In this document: positions 32,871 to 41,798 of the stretch, piece by piece | Layout: each line of letters starts with the position of its first letter | How positions within the stretch are numbered: the stretch's first letter is position 1 | Assembly: GCF_001424025.1 (NCBI RefSeq) | Contig: NZ_LMPZ01000003.1 | Coordinates: forward strand, 153,501 to 217,500 | DNA from: Brevundimonas sp. Leaf363 | GTDB taxonomy: Bacteria; Pseudomonadota; Alphaproteobacteria; Caulobacterales; Caulobacteraceae | Direction of reading: 5' to 3' | DNA: 64,000 nucleotides | The notes under the pieces: generated by a model | What the model was told of the DNA's origin: nothing | Seen by the model: only the letters and a program-made list of their open reading frames with translations | Database searches by the model: none | Translations under genes and position numbers: made by a program

Positions 32871-32908
32871 AAAGGGCCGGACGGGATCGCCCCGTCCGGC
32901 CCTTTTTC
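32871..32908. terminator. Strong bidirectional intrinsic terminator
   Basis: Perfect 15-bp stem (AAAGGGCCGGACGGG and its complement) with a 5-base loop, then TTTTTCTTT on the plus strand; on the minus strand the stem is followed by TTTCTATTTC. It starts 20 bases after the histone-like gene and 21 bases from the DUF3126 stop, so it serves both converging genes. Confidence 0.93.
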
Positions 32909-32928
32909 TTTGTCCGCCGGGGAAAGCC

Positions 32929-33141
32929 TCAGGCTTCCGGCAGGTCCTCGGCCAGGATGGCCATCTCGAACATGAAGGAGCCGGGCTCGTCCTCGTCTTC
33001 GAAGACGACGCCGATGAACTCGTCACCGACATAGACCTCGGCCGAGTCGTTCTGCTTGGGGCGGGCCTTCAGGATGATGCCGCCGGTGTTGAAGGTGCGC
33101 TTCAGGTGGCTTTCGACGCGCTTGATGTCGGTGTCTTTCAC
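32929..33141 (-). CDS. DUF3126 family protein
   Basis: Small soluble acidic protein of 70 aa with KRVESHLKRTFN, the beta strands IILKARPKQNDSAEVYVGDEFIG and an acidic EDEDEPGSF loop, matching DUF3126, a family largely limited to Alphaproteobacteria. Start is GTG 33141. Function unknown. It is 76 bases downstream of cysE on the same strand and ends at the shared terminator. Confidence 0.85.
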   Translation of the reverse strand: MKDTDIKRVESHLKRTFNTGGIILKARPKQNDSAEVYVGDEFIGVVFEDEDEPGSFMFEMAILAEDLPEA

Positions 33142-33217
33142 GGCCGGGGCCTCCGTGTGAATTGCAGGTGAATGCGAGGCGGCGGACCCTAGAGAAGCGG
33201 CCCCGCGAAAGAAACCC

Positions 33218-34051
33218 TCAGATGACGAAGTCGTAGACCACGTCGGCCAGAGTGTGATCCATCGTCCGCGCCGGCTCGGCGCCCGTGGGGCAGTTGACCA
33301 GCCGCGCCGGCACGCCGGCCACGGTGCAACCCGACGGCACGGGCTTCAGCACTACCGAGCCGGACGCCACCTTGGCGTAGTCGCCGATCTCGATATTGCC
33401 CAGCACCTTGGCGCCGGCGCCCAGCAGCACGCCCTTGCCGATCTTGGGGTGACGGTCGCCGCGCTCGGCCCCGGTGCCGCCCAGGGTCACGCCGTGCAGC
33501 ATGGAGACGTCGTCCCCCACCACCGCCGTCTCGCCGATGACGATGCCCGTGCCGTGGTCGAAGAACAGCCCCTTGCCCAGGGTCGCCCCCGGATGGATGT
33601 CGATCTGGAACAGCTCGGAGATGCGGCTCTGGAAATGAAAGGCCAGCGTCTCGCGCCCCTGCGTCCACAGCCAGTGCGCCACCCGCGACGCCTGCAGCGC
33701 CTGGAAGCCTTTGAAGTAGAGGAACGGCTGCAGCAGCGACCGGATCGCCGGATCGCGCTCGGCCACGGCCCTCAGGTCCGCCTCGGCCGCCGCCACAATG
33801 CCCTTGTCCGACCAGTAGGCGAAGGCGCAGACCTCGCGCACGCTCATGGGCGCCAGTTCGCTGTCGCCGATCTTGCGCGCGATCTGGAAGCTGAGCGAGT
33901 TGGCCAGGTCGATGTGGGACAGCACGGTCGCATTCATCACCGAGGCCAGGTGCGGCTCACTGCGCGCCGCGTCCTCGGCGGAGGCGCGCAGCTGCGACCA
34001 CACGCTGTCCTGCGACGCGACGACTTCAAGCTTGGTCATCACCGGCTCCAT
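33218..34051 (-). CDS. cysE: Serine O-acetyltransferase
   Basis: Acetylates L-serine with acetyl-CoA, committing it to cysteine synthesis. The protein has 277 aa: N-terminal helical domain (about 1-150), then a left-handed beta-helix of hexapeptide repeats with catalytic IHPGATLGKG, DHGTGIVIGETA and MLHGVTLGGTG, and a C-terminal tail that normally carries feedback control. Start may be ATG 34051 or ATG 34039. It is 7 bases downstream of the NUDIX gene, in one operon. Confidence 0.95.
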   Translation of the reverse strand: MEPVMTKLEVVASQDSVWSQLRASAEDAARSEPHLASVMNATVLSHIDLANSLSFQIARKIGDSELAPMSVREVCAFAYWSDKGIVAAAEADLRAVAERDPAIRSLLQPFLYFKGFQALQASRVAHWLWTQGRETLAFHFQSRISELFQIDIHPGATLGKGLFFDHGTGIVIGETAVVGDDVSMLHGVTLGGTGAERGDRHPKIGKGVLLGAGAKVLGNIEIGDYAKVASGSVVLKPVPSGCTVAGVPARLVNCPTGAEPARTMDHTLADVVYDFVI

Positions 34052-34058
34052 CGGCCCA

Positions 34059-34733
34059 TCATACCCGCGTCAGCATAGCCTGCGCCAGTGATGCGGGCAG
34101 CAGCCCCTCGCGGGCCATATGGTAGGCGCGAAGTCCTGTCGCCACCGTAAACGCGTCGCGGATCGCCCCGCGACCGATCTCGTCGATCAGGGCCATGAAG
34201 TGCACGCGCACCGAGGCGATGACCTCCGTCGGGTCCGGCGCCGTCTCGGTCGGGCTCAGGTCCCACGCCAGCCATGCCACCGCCCGCTCGTCCGTGACCG
34301 AGTTGGACAGCTCCATCCGCAGCACCTCGACCCACGTCGCGGCAACTAGTCCCGCCTCTTCCGCCAGCTCCCTCTGCGCCCCCGCCAGCGGGTCCTCGCC
34401 GTAAGGCGCGCCGCCCTCGGGCATCTCCCAGGAATAGTTCATCAGGGCGAACCGCTGCTGGCCCACCAGGATCACGGTCCCGTCGGCGTGCAGCGGCAGC
34501 ACCCCGGCCGCCAGATTCTTAGGCCGCATGACGGTGTAGTCCGCGTTCGCCCCCGTCGGCGCGATGGCCTTGTGCCGCGTCAGGCTGAGCCACGGGTTCT
34601 CGAACGTGACCTCGCTAGTCTCGGTGCGCCAAGCGGGCGGGCGGTCCGACCCGTCATCCCAGGCCGGAAGCGGCCGGTCGGCATCGAACCAGTCGCGGGA
34701 GTCAGCCGACGATTTCGGGGGCGATTTGGACAT
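34059..34733 (-). CDS. NUDIX hydrolase, ADP-sugar pyrophosphatase-like
   Basis: Protein of 224 aa with a complete Nudix box, G-x5-E-x7-R-E-L-x-E-E-x-G, in the GGAPYGEDPLAG...RELAEEAGL stretch (about 125-147). The preceding VILVGQQRFA and EMPEGG are typical of ADP-ribose pyrophosphatases. An N-terminal extension of about 45 residues with WFDADRPLP precedes the domain. Likely cleans up nucleoside-diphosphate sugars. Upstream of cysE, same strand, 7-base gap; divergent from the nitroreductase gene. Confidence 0.88.
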   Translation of the reverse strand: MSKSPPKSSADSRDWFDADRPLPAWDDGSDRPPAWRTETSEVTFENPWLSLTRHKAIAPTGANADYTVMRPKNLAAGVLPLHADGTVILVGQQRFALMNYSWEMPEGGAPYGEDPLAGAQRELAEEAGLVAATWVEVLRMELSNSVTDERAVAWLAWDLSPTETAPDPTEVIASVRVHFMALIDEIGRGAIRDAFTVATGLRAYHMAREGLLPASLAQAMLTRV

Positions 34734-34778
34734 GCGCCGGGTATGGCGCAGACGGCCCGCGCCGCCTAGCTAGGGCGC

Positions 34779-35378
34779 ATGACCGACTATCCTCTCGGCG
34801 CACCCCTCCCCGCCCCGCTTGTCTCGGAAGAGATGCAGCATCGCCTGGCCGTCCGCCGCTCGGCGCCGGCCCAGGACCTGAGAACCCCCGGCCCCGACGA
34901 GGCGCAGATCGCCGCCATCCTGAAGCTCGGCGCCCGCTCGCCCGACCACGCCAAGATGACCCCCTGGCGGTTCGTCGTGCTGGGCCCGCAAAGCCGCGCG
35001 AACATCGCCGAACAACTGGCCGCCCTGGTCAAGACGAAGAATCTGTCGCCTAAGGCTGCCGCCGTCCTGGCCAAGCTGACCGCCGCGCCGGTCAGCATCC
35101 TGGTGATCTCCACCGCCGCGCCCGGCCTGAAGCCCGTCTGGGAGCAACAGCTCTCGGCCGGCGCCGTCTGCATGAACCTCGAGCACGCCGCCTCGGCCTT
35201 CGGCTTCTGGTCCAGCTGGATCACCGACTGGTACAGCTACGACGCCGAAGCCGCCGCCCTGTTCGGCGTGACGGCTGGCGAAACGATCGCCGGCTTCATC
35301 CACATCGGCTCGTTGAATGAACCGGCGCTGGAACGCGACCGGCCGGATCTGGCGAAACTGACCACCATCCTGCCTTAG
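34779..35378 (+). CDS. Nitroreductase family protein (YdjA-like)
   Basis: FMN-dependent NAD(P)H oxidoreductase fold of 199 aa. Motifs: RRSAPAQDL near 26 (FMN contact), ARSPDHAKMTPWRFVV near 53, AVCMNLEHAASAFGF near 130 and a C-terminal FIHIG. The short length and SPDHAK motif fit the YdjA subgroup. Start ATG 34779 is 45 bases from the divergent NUDIX start. Substrate unknown. Its stop overlaps the convergent methyltransferase by 4 bases. Confidence 0.9.
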   Translation: MTDYPLGAPLPAPLVSEEMQHRLAVRRSAPAQDLRTPGPDEAQIAAILKLGARSPDHAKMTPWRFVVLGPQSRANIAEQLAALVKTKNLSPKAAAVLAKLTAAPVSILVISTAAPGLKPVWEQQLSAGAVCMNLEHAASAFGFWSSWITDWYSYDAEAAALFGVTAGETIAGFIHIGSLNEPALERDRPDLAKLTTILP

Positions 35379-36088
35379 GGCTTGGTCCACTCCATCAGCA
35401 TGAACCAGGGCGCGCGGTTGTAATGCGTTTGCCGCATCGGGTCGCCGCCATGCGCGCGCGGCTCGTCGAAATGGGTCAGCCGCAGGCCCTGCTCCAGCAG
35501 CAACGTCATGTAGGTGCTCAGCGGCCGGTGCCAGTTCTGGATGCGGATGCCCTTCCAGGCGATCCAGCCGACCTTCTCTTCAAGATAATGGTCCATCGCA
35601 TGGGCCCGGCGGCCGTCCACCAGCGTCGCCCAGCCCAGCTCGTTGGCGTCGGCGGCCGAGTTGTAACCCGCCAGATTGGCGATCAGCAGCGTCCCGCCGG
35701 GCGCCAGCACCCGCGCCATCTCGGCGATGGCTGCACCCGCATCGGGAATGTCGATCAGCGACAGATAGCTGACCACCAAATCGAACGACCCGTCCGCGAA
35801 TCCCAACGCCTCCGCCGCCTCGACGCGGTAGTCGCCGCCCGGGTCCATCGCCCGCGCGTGATCGATCAAAGCCGGGGCCGGATCGATGCCCACGGCCTCG
35901 ACGCCCTCGGCCTTCAGCATCCGGCAGAACCGCCCCTCGCCGCAGCCGACATCCAGCGCACGCCTGAAACGTCCACGCCGCACACGCGCCAGCATCGGCG
36001 CATCCATCACCCACTGCCGCCCGAAGTCGCCGCTGTCGCCCTGCGACGCAATCCACGCCTGCGCCGACTCTTCCCACCCATCGCTCAT
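35375..36088 (-). CDS. Class I SAM-dependent methyltransferase
   Basis: Protein of 237 aa. SAM-binding motif I is LDVGCGEGRFCRML near 44-57, acidic motif II VGIDPAP near 65, motif IV DLVVSYLSLIDIP near 105, with APGGTLLIANL after it: a Methyltransf_11-type domain. Substrate unknown. GGAGGAG lies 6 bases upstream of ATG 36088, and the start overlaps the DUF817 stop by ATGA. The in-frame open extension upstream is a shadow of DUF817. Confidence 0.9.
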   Translation of the reverse strand: MSDGWEESAQAWIASQGDSGDFGRQWVMDAPMLARVRRGRFRRALDVGCGEGRFCRMLKAEGVEAVGIDPAPALIDHARAMDPGGDYRVEAAEALGFADGSFDLVVSYLSLIDIPDAGAAIAEMARVLAPGGTLLIANLAGYNSAADANELGWATLVDGRRAHAMDHYLEEKVGWIAWKGIRIQNWHRPLSTYMTLLLEQGLRLTHFDEPRAHGGDPMRQTHYNRAPWFMLMEWTKP

Positions 36089-36936
36089 CGCGGCTCCTCC
36101 TCCGGCCGGTGCACCAGCGAGACCAGCACCACCGAAATGATCATCAGCAGGAACCAGGCGCCCAGCTTGCTTAGCGAAACCATCTCCCACGCGCCCTCCT
36201 GCCCCGGATAGGTCCAGGCGCGGGCGAAGGTGCCCAGATTCTCGGCGAACCAGATGAACAGCGCCACTAGCCCGTAGCCGACCAGCAGCGGCATCGACCG
36301 CCGCGTCCGGTCCGCCGTGAAGTAGAACCAGCCCGATCCGAACACCGCTCCCGTCGCCAGGAACAGCGCCGAGCGCGCGTCGGGCAGCCAGTGGTGAGCG
36401 AAGAAGTTCACATAGATCGCCGCCGCCAGAAGCCACGTCGCCCATAGCGGCGGATAGCCCCGCACCTTGATGTGGAAGATGCGCTGAACCCGCGCGATGT
36501 AGCTGCCGACCGCCGCATACATGAAGCCCGAGAACAGCGGCACGGCGCCGATCCTGAGCACGCTGTCCTCGGGATAGGCCCACGATCCGTGCGCGGTCTT
36601 GAACAGCTCCATGATCGTCCCGGCGATGTGGAACACGAGGATGACCCGCGCCTCGGACCAGCTCTCCAGCCGAAACGCCAGCATTCCGGCCTGGACCGCC
36701 AGTGCGCCCACAACCAGGAAGTCGTAGCGCGACACAGGCGCGCCGTCGGGCCACAGCAAAAAGGTGCCGACGATCAGAATCAGCATCAGCCCGCCGAACA
36801 GGCACGCCCATCCCTGCTTCAGCCCGAACCACAGAAACTCATAGAGATAGCCGCGCCAGCGCGACCGATCGGCCCACGCCTGCGCGTCCGTCAGGAGCCG
36901 CCGGCCCCAGGCCTCGAGAGGAAGACGCTGCGTCAT
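36085..36936 (-). CDS. DUF817 family integral membrane protein
   Basis: Protein of 283 aa with about eight hydrophobic helices and the DUF817 (YoaT-like) blocks LYEFLWFGLKQGWACLFGG, FHIAGTIMELFKTAHGSWAYPE, FSGFMYAAVGSYIAR and WFAENLGTFARAWTYPGQ. Function of the family is unknown. ATG 36936 follows a GAGAGGAAG stretch. Translationally coupled to the downstream methyltransferase. Confidence 0.92.
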   Translation of the reverse strand: MTQRLPLEAWGRRLLTDAQAWADRSRWRGYLYEFLWFGLKQGWACLFGGLMLILIVGTFLLWPDGAPVSRYDFLVVGALAVQAGMLAFRLESWSEARVILVFHIAGTIMELFKTAHGSWAYPEDSVLRIGAVPLFSGFMYAAVGSYIARVQRIFHIKVRGYPPLWATWLLAAAIYVNFFAHHWLPDARSALFLATGAVFGSGWFYFTADRTRRSMPLLVGYGLVALFIWFAENLGTFARAWTYPGQEGAWEMVSLSKLGAWFLLMIISVVLVSLVHRPEEEPR

Positions 36937-37018
36937 GGCGCACAGGCTAGTCCGCTTGCAGTAGCGCCGACTAGGGCTGCGGCGGCGTGCCCGGTGCGTG
37001 ACGCCGCAAGCCGTGTTA

Positions 37019-37378
37019 ATGCGCCGCGTGATGCTGTCTCTGCCCCTGAGCATGATCCGTCGTCTGCGGCTGGCCTGCCTGCTGTTGCTGACGCTGGCCG
37101 CGATGGTGCCGGCGCTGGGGGCTCACGCCTGCGTGGACGCCGGTTGCGCCACCGTCGCCCTCGCGTCGGGCGCTACGGTCGATGAAGCGAAGCAGCCGTG
37201 CGCCGACTGCGGCCAGGCCTGCGCCAATGGATGCTGTCATGCGCCGCATCCAGCGACCGCGCCGGACGTGTCGATGATCCAGACCGTGTCGACCTTCACG
37301 GTGCCCCTGTCGTGGAGCCACTCGATCGCTCCTCCGCTGGCCGACGCCGCCGGCCCGCGTCGCCCTCCCCGCATCTGA
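37019..37378 (+). CDS. Small Cys-rich exported protein upstream of czcBA
   Basis: About 119 aa from ATG 37019 (ATG 37031 and 37052 are alternatives; none has a good ribosome site). A hydrophobic signal segment ends near GAHA. The mature part has eight cysteines and two histidines in the run CVDAGC, CADCGQACANGCCHAPH. Such small Cys/His-rich proteins often lie ahead of metal-efflux RND genes and may bind the metal in the periplasm. About 104 bases separate it from czcB, so it is likely in the same metal-response unit. No family name recognised. Confidence 0.65.
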   Translation: MRRVMLSLPLSMIRRLRLACLLLLTLAAMVPALGAHACVDAGCATVALASGATVDEAKQPCADCGQACANGCCHAPHPATAPDVSMIQTVSTFTVPLSWSHSIAPPLADAAGPRRPPRI

Positions 37379-37482
37379 TCCTCGCTGGGCGTGAGACGCC
37401 CGGACTTTCGCCGAACGCGTCGCCTTTCACGAGCGCGCGCCCTGCTGACTGGACCGGCCGCGCGCCGGTTTGAGGATCCTCC

Positions 37483-38628
37483 ATGACATCGCAGAGATAC
37501 TGGCTGACGACCGGCGCCGCCGTCGTCGCCGCATTAGGCGTCGGCTTCGGAACCGCTCACCTTTTGAGACCGCCTGCCGCCGACAGTCACGTCGAAGCAG
37601 GCCATGAAGACATCGACCCCGAAGGCGGCGTCGTCGCCCTGACGCCCGATCAGGCCGCAGCGGCCGGCGTCTCCATCGTCGCCCTGCAACGCGGCGGCGG
37701 CGCGGAGCTGAAACTGCCCGGCCGGGTCGCCTTTGCTCCGGGCGCAGAGGCCTCGGTCGACGCCCCCTTGGCCGGGGCTGTGGCGCGGGTCCACGTCGGC
37801 CTGGGCGACAGGGTCGCCGCGGGGTCGCCCCTCGCCACTCTGCGCAGTCCCGACGGCGCCGCGTCGCGGGCAGAGGCCGACGCCGCTTCGGCTCAGGCCG
37901 ACGCCGCACGCGCCGCCGAGCGCCGCGACCGCACCCTGTTCGCCCAGGGCTGGGTCTCGCAGGCGCGTCTTGACGTGACGGCGGCCGAGGCGAGGCGCGC
38001 CGAGGCCGACCTGCGCGCCGCGCGCGCCCGCGTCGGCGCCTATGGCTCGCCCGGCTCGAATGGCCTGACCGTCGTGCGTAGCCCGATCGCCGGCGTCGTC
38101 ACCCGCGTCAGCGCTGCGCCGGGCCAGGTGCTGCATGAGGAGGCTCTTCAGGTCGCCGCCGTCTCCGACCCGCGCCGCGTCGAACTGGTGTTCGAAGCCC
38201 CGCCGGCGGCCGCCGCCCTGCTCAGCATCGGCGATACGCTGGAAAGCTCGATCGCCGGCGCCGGCGCCGTCTCGGGCGTCGTCGTCGCCATCGCCCCGGC
38301 CAACGAGGCCGGCGTCGTCATCGTTCGCGCTCGCCCGACCGGCGCCGTGCCTCCTGCCGGCTCGGTCGTCTCGGCCCGGATCACCGCCTCGGCCGGTCGC
38401 GGGGCCATCGTCGTACCGCTGGACGCTGTCCAGACACTGGAGGGCGTGCCGTCGGTCTTTGTCGCAGAGGCCGGCGGCTTCCGCGCCCGTCCCGTCGTCA
38501 CCGGCCGCACCCTGGCCGGCCGCATCGAGATCGTCTCGGGCCTGACCGGGTCCGAACGCATCGCCGGCGCCGGCGCCTTCCTGCTCAAGGCCGAACTGGC
38601 CAAGGGCGAAGCGGAGCATGGGCACTGA
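37483..38628 (+). CDS. czcB: RND efflux periplasmic adaptor, CzcB-like
   Basis: Membrane-fusion protein of 381 aa linking an inner-membrane RND pump to an outer-membrane channel. N-terminal membrane anchor (about 8-28), a His/Asp/Glu-rich stretch just after (HVEAGHEDIDPEGG), lipoyl halves flanking a long Ala-rich helical hairpin (about 125-185), then beta-barrel and membrane-proximal domains. The His-rich stretch hints at divalent metal handling. It precedes czcA with a 2-base gap. Confidence 0.88.
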   Translation: MTSQRYWLTTGAAVVAALGVGFGTAHLLRPPAADSHVEAGHEDIDPEGGVVALTPDQAAAAGVSIVALQRGGGAELKLPGRVAFAPGAEASVDAPLAGAVARVHVGLGDRVAAGSPLATLRSPDGAASRAEADAASAQADAARAAERRDRTLFAQGWVSQARLDVTAAEARRAEADLRAARARVGAYGSPGSNGLTVVRSPIAGVVTRVSAAPGQVLHEEALQVAAVSDPRRVELVFEAPPAAAALLSIGDTLESSIAGAGAVSGVVVAIAPANEAGVVIVRARPTGAVPPAGSVVSARITASAGRGAIVVPLDAVQTLEGVPSVFVAEAGGFRARPVVTGRTLAGRIEIVSGLTGSERIAGAGAFLLKAELAKGEAEHGH

Positions 38629-38630
38629 TC

Positions 38631-41600
38631 ATGCTGGACCGTATCATCGGCGCCGCCGTGCGCCACCGCTGGCTGGTCGTCGGACTGGCCCTCATCCTGG
38701 CCGTTCTGGGTACGCGCGAACTGATGCGCCTGCCGATCGACGCCGTGCCGGACATCACCAACCGCCAGGTCCAGGTCACCACCGTCGCCCCCGCCATGGG
38801 GCCGGAGGAGGTCGAGAGCCAGGTCACCTTCCCGCTGGAGACGGCGCTGGCCGGCCTGCCCGGCCTGACCGAGACGCGCTCCCTGTCGCGCCACGGCTTC
38901 TCGCAGATCACGGCCGTCTTCACCGACAGCACCGACATCTATTTCGCGCGCAACCTGATCAACGAACGCATCCAGTCCGCGCGCGAGGACCTGCCGCAGG
39001 GTCTGTCGCCCTCGATGGGTCCGGTCGTGACCGGTCTGGGCGAAGTCTACATCTGGACGCTGGAGCTGACCGGCCCCGCCGCTCGCACCGGCGCGCCCTA
39101 TGTCACGCCCGAGGGCGAACGGCTGGTCACGGACGCCGAGAAGGCCACCTATCTGCGCACCGTCCAGGATTGGCTGGTCGCCCCCCAGCTGAAGACCGTG
39201 CCCGGCGTCGCCGGCGTCGATTTGCTGGGCGGCTATGTGAAGGAGTACGCCGTCCATCCCGACCCGGGCCGGCTCGCCGCCTATGGCGTGGGTCTGGTGC
39301 AACTGGTCGAGGCGCTGGAGCACGCCAACCGCATCGCCGGCGCCGGCTACATCAACCGCGCGGGCGAGGCCTACATCGTTCGCGCCGACGCCCGCCTGAA
39401 GAGCCTGGAGGATCTTGCCCAGACGCCCATCCTCAATCGCGGCGGTCAGGTGATCCGCGTCTCCGACGTCGCCACGGTCGAGATCGGCCGCGCCCCCCGT
39501 CTCGGCTCGGCCAGCGCCGACGGGCGAGAAACCGTCGTCGGCACCGCCCTGATGCTTCAGGGCGAGAACTCGCGCGAGGTGGCCCACCGCGTCGGCCAGC
39601 GGCTGAAGGAGATCCAGTCCAGCATGCCGCCGGGCGTTCGCCTGCGGCCCGAACTGGATCGCACCGATCTGGTCGAGGCGACGATCCGCACGGTGGAGCA
39701 CAACCTGGCTCTCGGTGCGCTGCTGGTCATCGCCGTGCTGTTCTTCGCGCTCGGCAATGTCCGCGCGGCGATCATCACCGCCCTGATCATTCCGCTCAGC
39801 TTCCTGTTTGCGGCCTCGGCGATGAACCGCTTCGGCATCAGCGCCAATCTGCTCAGCCTCGGGGCCCTGGACTTCGGTCTGATCGTCGACGGCGCCGTGG
39901 TGGTGATCGAGAACACCCTGCGCCGCCTCGGCCTGAAGCGGGAGGAGACCGGCCGCGCCCTGAACGCGGCCGAACGCCTGTCGGTCGCCGCCGACGCCGC
40001 GCGCGAGATGGCGCGTCCCGCCGCCTTCGGCCAGGCCATCATCATGCTGGTCTACGCCCCCCTGCTGATGTTCGAGGGCGTGGAGGGCAAGATGTTCGGG
40101 CCGATGGCCGCGACCGTCATGCTGGCGCTGCTGGCGGCCTTCGTCCTCAGCTTCACCTTCGTCCCGGCCATGGCCGCCCTGCTGGTGAAGGAACCCAAGA
40201 CCGATCACGAAGAGACCCGGCTGACGCGCGCCGCCAAGGCCCGCTACGCCCCGCTACTCGCTGCCGCCCTGGCCCGCCCCCGCGCGGTGCTGATCGGCGC
40301 CGGCCTGACGCTGCTGGCCGGCGGCGTCGCCTTCGCGACCCTGGGCCAAGAGTTCGTGCCGCAACTGGATGAGGGCGACGTCCTGGTCCAGGCGCTTCGC
40401 GTCCCCTCGACCTCACTGGAACAGAGCCAGGCCATGCAGTTCCGGGTGGAGACCACGCTGAAGGCCATGCCCGAGGTCGAGCGCGTCTTCACCCGCACCG
40501 GCACGGCCGAGGTGGCGTCCGACCCCATGCCGCCGTCCATCTCGGACACCTTCGTCATGCTGAAGGACCGCCGCGACTGGCCCAACCCCGGCGAAGCGAA
40601 GGCTGCGGTGGTCGAGCGGATGGAGGAACGGCTCGGGGTCCTGCTGGGCAACAACTACGAGTTCACCCAGCCCGTGCAGATGCGCTTCAACGAGCTGATC
40701 GCCGGGGTTCGCTCCGACGTGGCGGTGATGATCTACGGCGACGACTTCGCCGCCATGGACCGCACGGCCCAGCAGGTCGCGACCCTGCTGAACGGCATCG
40801 ACGGCGCCGCCGACGTCCGCGTCGAACAGGTGTCGGGCCAGCCGACCATCACCGCCAGCGTCGACCGCACCGTCGCGGCGGCCCAAGGCGTCCACGCGTC
40901 CGACGCCGCCGACGCTCTCGCCATCGCCTTGGCCGGTCGCTCGGCGGGCCAGGTGAACGAGGGCGACCGCCGGTTCGACGTCGTGGTCCGTCTGGGCGAC
41001 GACTTCCGCAACGACCCGGCCATCCTCGAGCAACTGCCCGTCATGCCCGAGAACGCCGAGGCCGGGGCCCCGACTGTGCCCCTGTCGTCCGTCGCCCGCT
41101 TCGACACCGCCGAAGGGCCCAGCCAGATCAGCCGTTCGGACGGCAAGCGCCGCATGATTGTCCAGGCCAACGTCCGCGGCCGCGACCTCGGAAGCTTCGT
41201 CGCGGAGGCTCAGGCCAAGGTCGCCGATCAGATCCAGCCCCCGCCGTCCGGCTGGATCGACTGGGGCGGCCAGTTCGAGAACCTGCAACGCGCCTCGAAC
41301 CGCCTCGCCCTGATCGTGCCGATCGTGTTCCTAACCATCGGCGGGCTTCTGGTCGTGGCCCTTCGCTCATGGAAGGACGCGGCGCTGGTCTTCGCGGGCG
41401 TCCCGCTGGCCCTGGTCGGCGGCGCCCTGACGCTGGCGCTGAGGGGGATGCCGCTGTCGATCTCGGCGGCGGTGGGCTTCATCGCGGTCTCGGGCGTCGC
41501 CACCCTGAACGGCCTGGTCATGATGCAGGCCATCCGCCAGCGCACGGACGAGGGCCTGCCCCCGCTCGAGGCGTCGCTTCAGGGAGCCGTCAGCCGTCTT

Positions 41601-41795
41601 CGCGCCGTCCTGACCACCGCCCTGGTCGCGGTCCTGGGCTTCGTCCCCATGGCCTTCGCGATGGGCGCGGGGGCGGAGGTGCAGAAGCCGCTGGCGACAG
41701 TCGTCATCGGCGGCCTGACCACCGCGACGGTGCTGACCCTGATCGTTCTGCCCGTGCTGGCGGCGCTGGACTGGCGCCGGCTGCGAACGCGGTAG
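38631..41795 (+). CDS. czcA: Heavy-metal efflux RND pump, CzcA-like
   Basis: Proton-driven inner-membrane transporter of 1054 aa. Twelve membrane helices with two large periplasmic loops, opening IIGAAVRHRWLVV and PIDAVPDITNRQVQV as in CzcA/CusA proteins. The helix-4 motif LGALDFGLIVDGAVVVIEN (about 411-430) carries the proton-relay acids that define the heavy-metal (HME) group. Likely exports Co/Zn/Cd or a similar divalent ion; the exact metal is not certain. No outer-membrane czcC gene lies beside it. Confidence 0.93.
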   Translation: MLDRIIGAAVRHRWLVVGLALILAVLGTRELMRLPIDAVPDITNRQVQVTTVAPAMGPEEVESQVTFPLETALAGLPGLTETRSLSRHGFSQITAVFTDSTDIYFARNLINERIQSAREDLPQGLSPSMGPVVTGLGEVYIWTLELTGPAARTGAPYVTPEGERLVTDAEKATYLRTVQDWLVAPQLKTVPGVAGVDLLGGYVKEYAVHPDPGRLAAYGVGLVQLVEALEHANRIAGAGYINRAGEAYIVRADARLKSLEDLAQTPILNRGGQVIRVSDVATVEIGRAPRLGSASADGRETVVGTALMLQGENSREVAHRVGQRLKEIQSSMPPGVRLRPELDRTDLVEATIRTVEHNLALGALLVIAVLFFALGNVRAAIITALIIPLSFLFAASAMNRFGISANLLSLGALDFGLIVDGAVVVIENTLRRLGLKREETGRALNAAERLSVAADAAREMARPAAFGQAIIMLVYAPLLMFEGVEGKMFGPMAATVMLALLAAFVLSFTFVPAMAALLVKEPKTDHEETRLTRAAKARYAPLLAAALARPRAVLIGAGLTLLAGGVAFATLGQEFVPQLDEGDVLVQALRVPSTSLEQSQAMQFRVETTLKAMPEVERVFTRTGTAEVASDPMPPSISDTFVMLKDRRDWPNPGEAKAAVVERMEERLGVLLGNNYEFTQPVQMRFNELIAGVRSDVAVMIYGDDFAAMDRTAQQVATLLNGIDGAADVRVEQVSGQPTITASVDRTVAAAQGVHASDAADALAIALAGRSAGQVNEGDRRFDVVVRLGDDFRNDPAILEQLPVMPENAEAGAPTVPLSSVARFDTAEGPSQISRSDGKRRMIVQANVRGRDLGSFVAEAQAKVADQIQPPPSGWIDWGGQFENLQRASNRLALIVPIVFLTIGGLLVVALRSWKDAALVFAGVPLALVGGALTLALRGMPLSISAAVGFIAVSGVATLNGLVMMQAIRQRTDEGLPPLEASLQGAVSRLRAVLTTALVAVLGFVPMAFAMGAGAEVQKPLATVVIGGLTTATVLTLIVLPVLAALDWRRLRTR

Positions 41796-41798
41796 CGA

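Noticed and set aside
35375..36832. 485-aa fused methyltransferase frame
   Set aside because: The upstream half is a shadow of DUF817; ATG 36088 with GGAGGAG begins the true gene.
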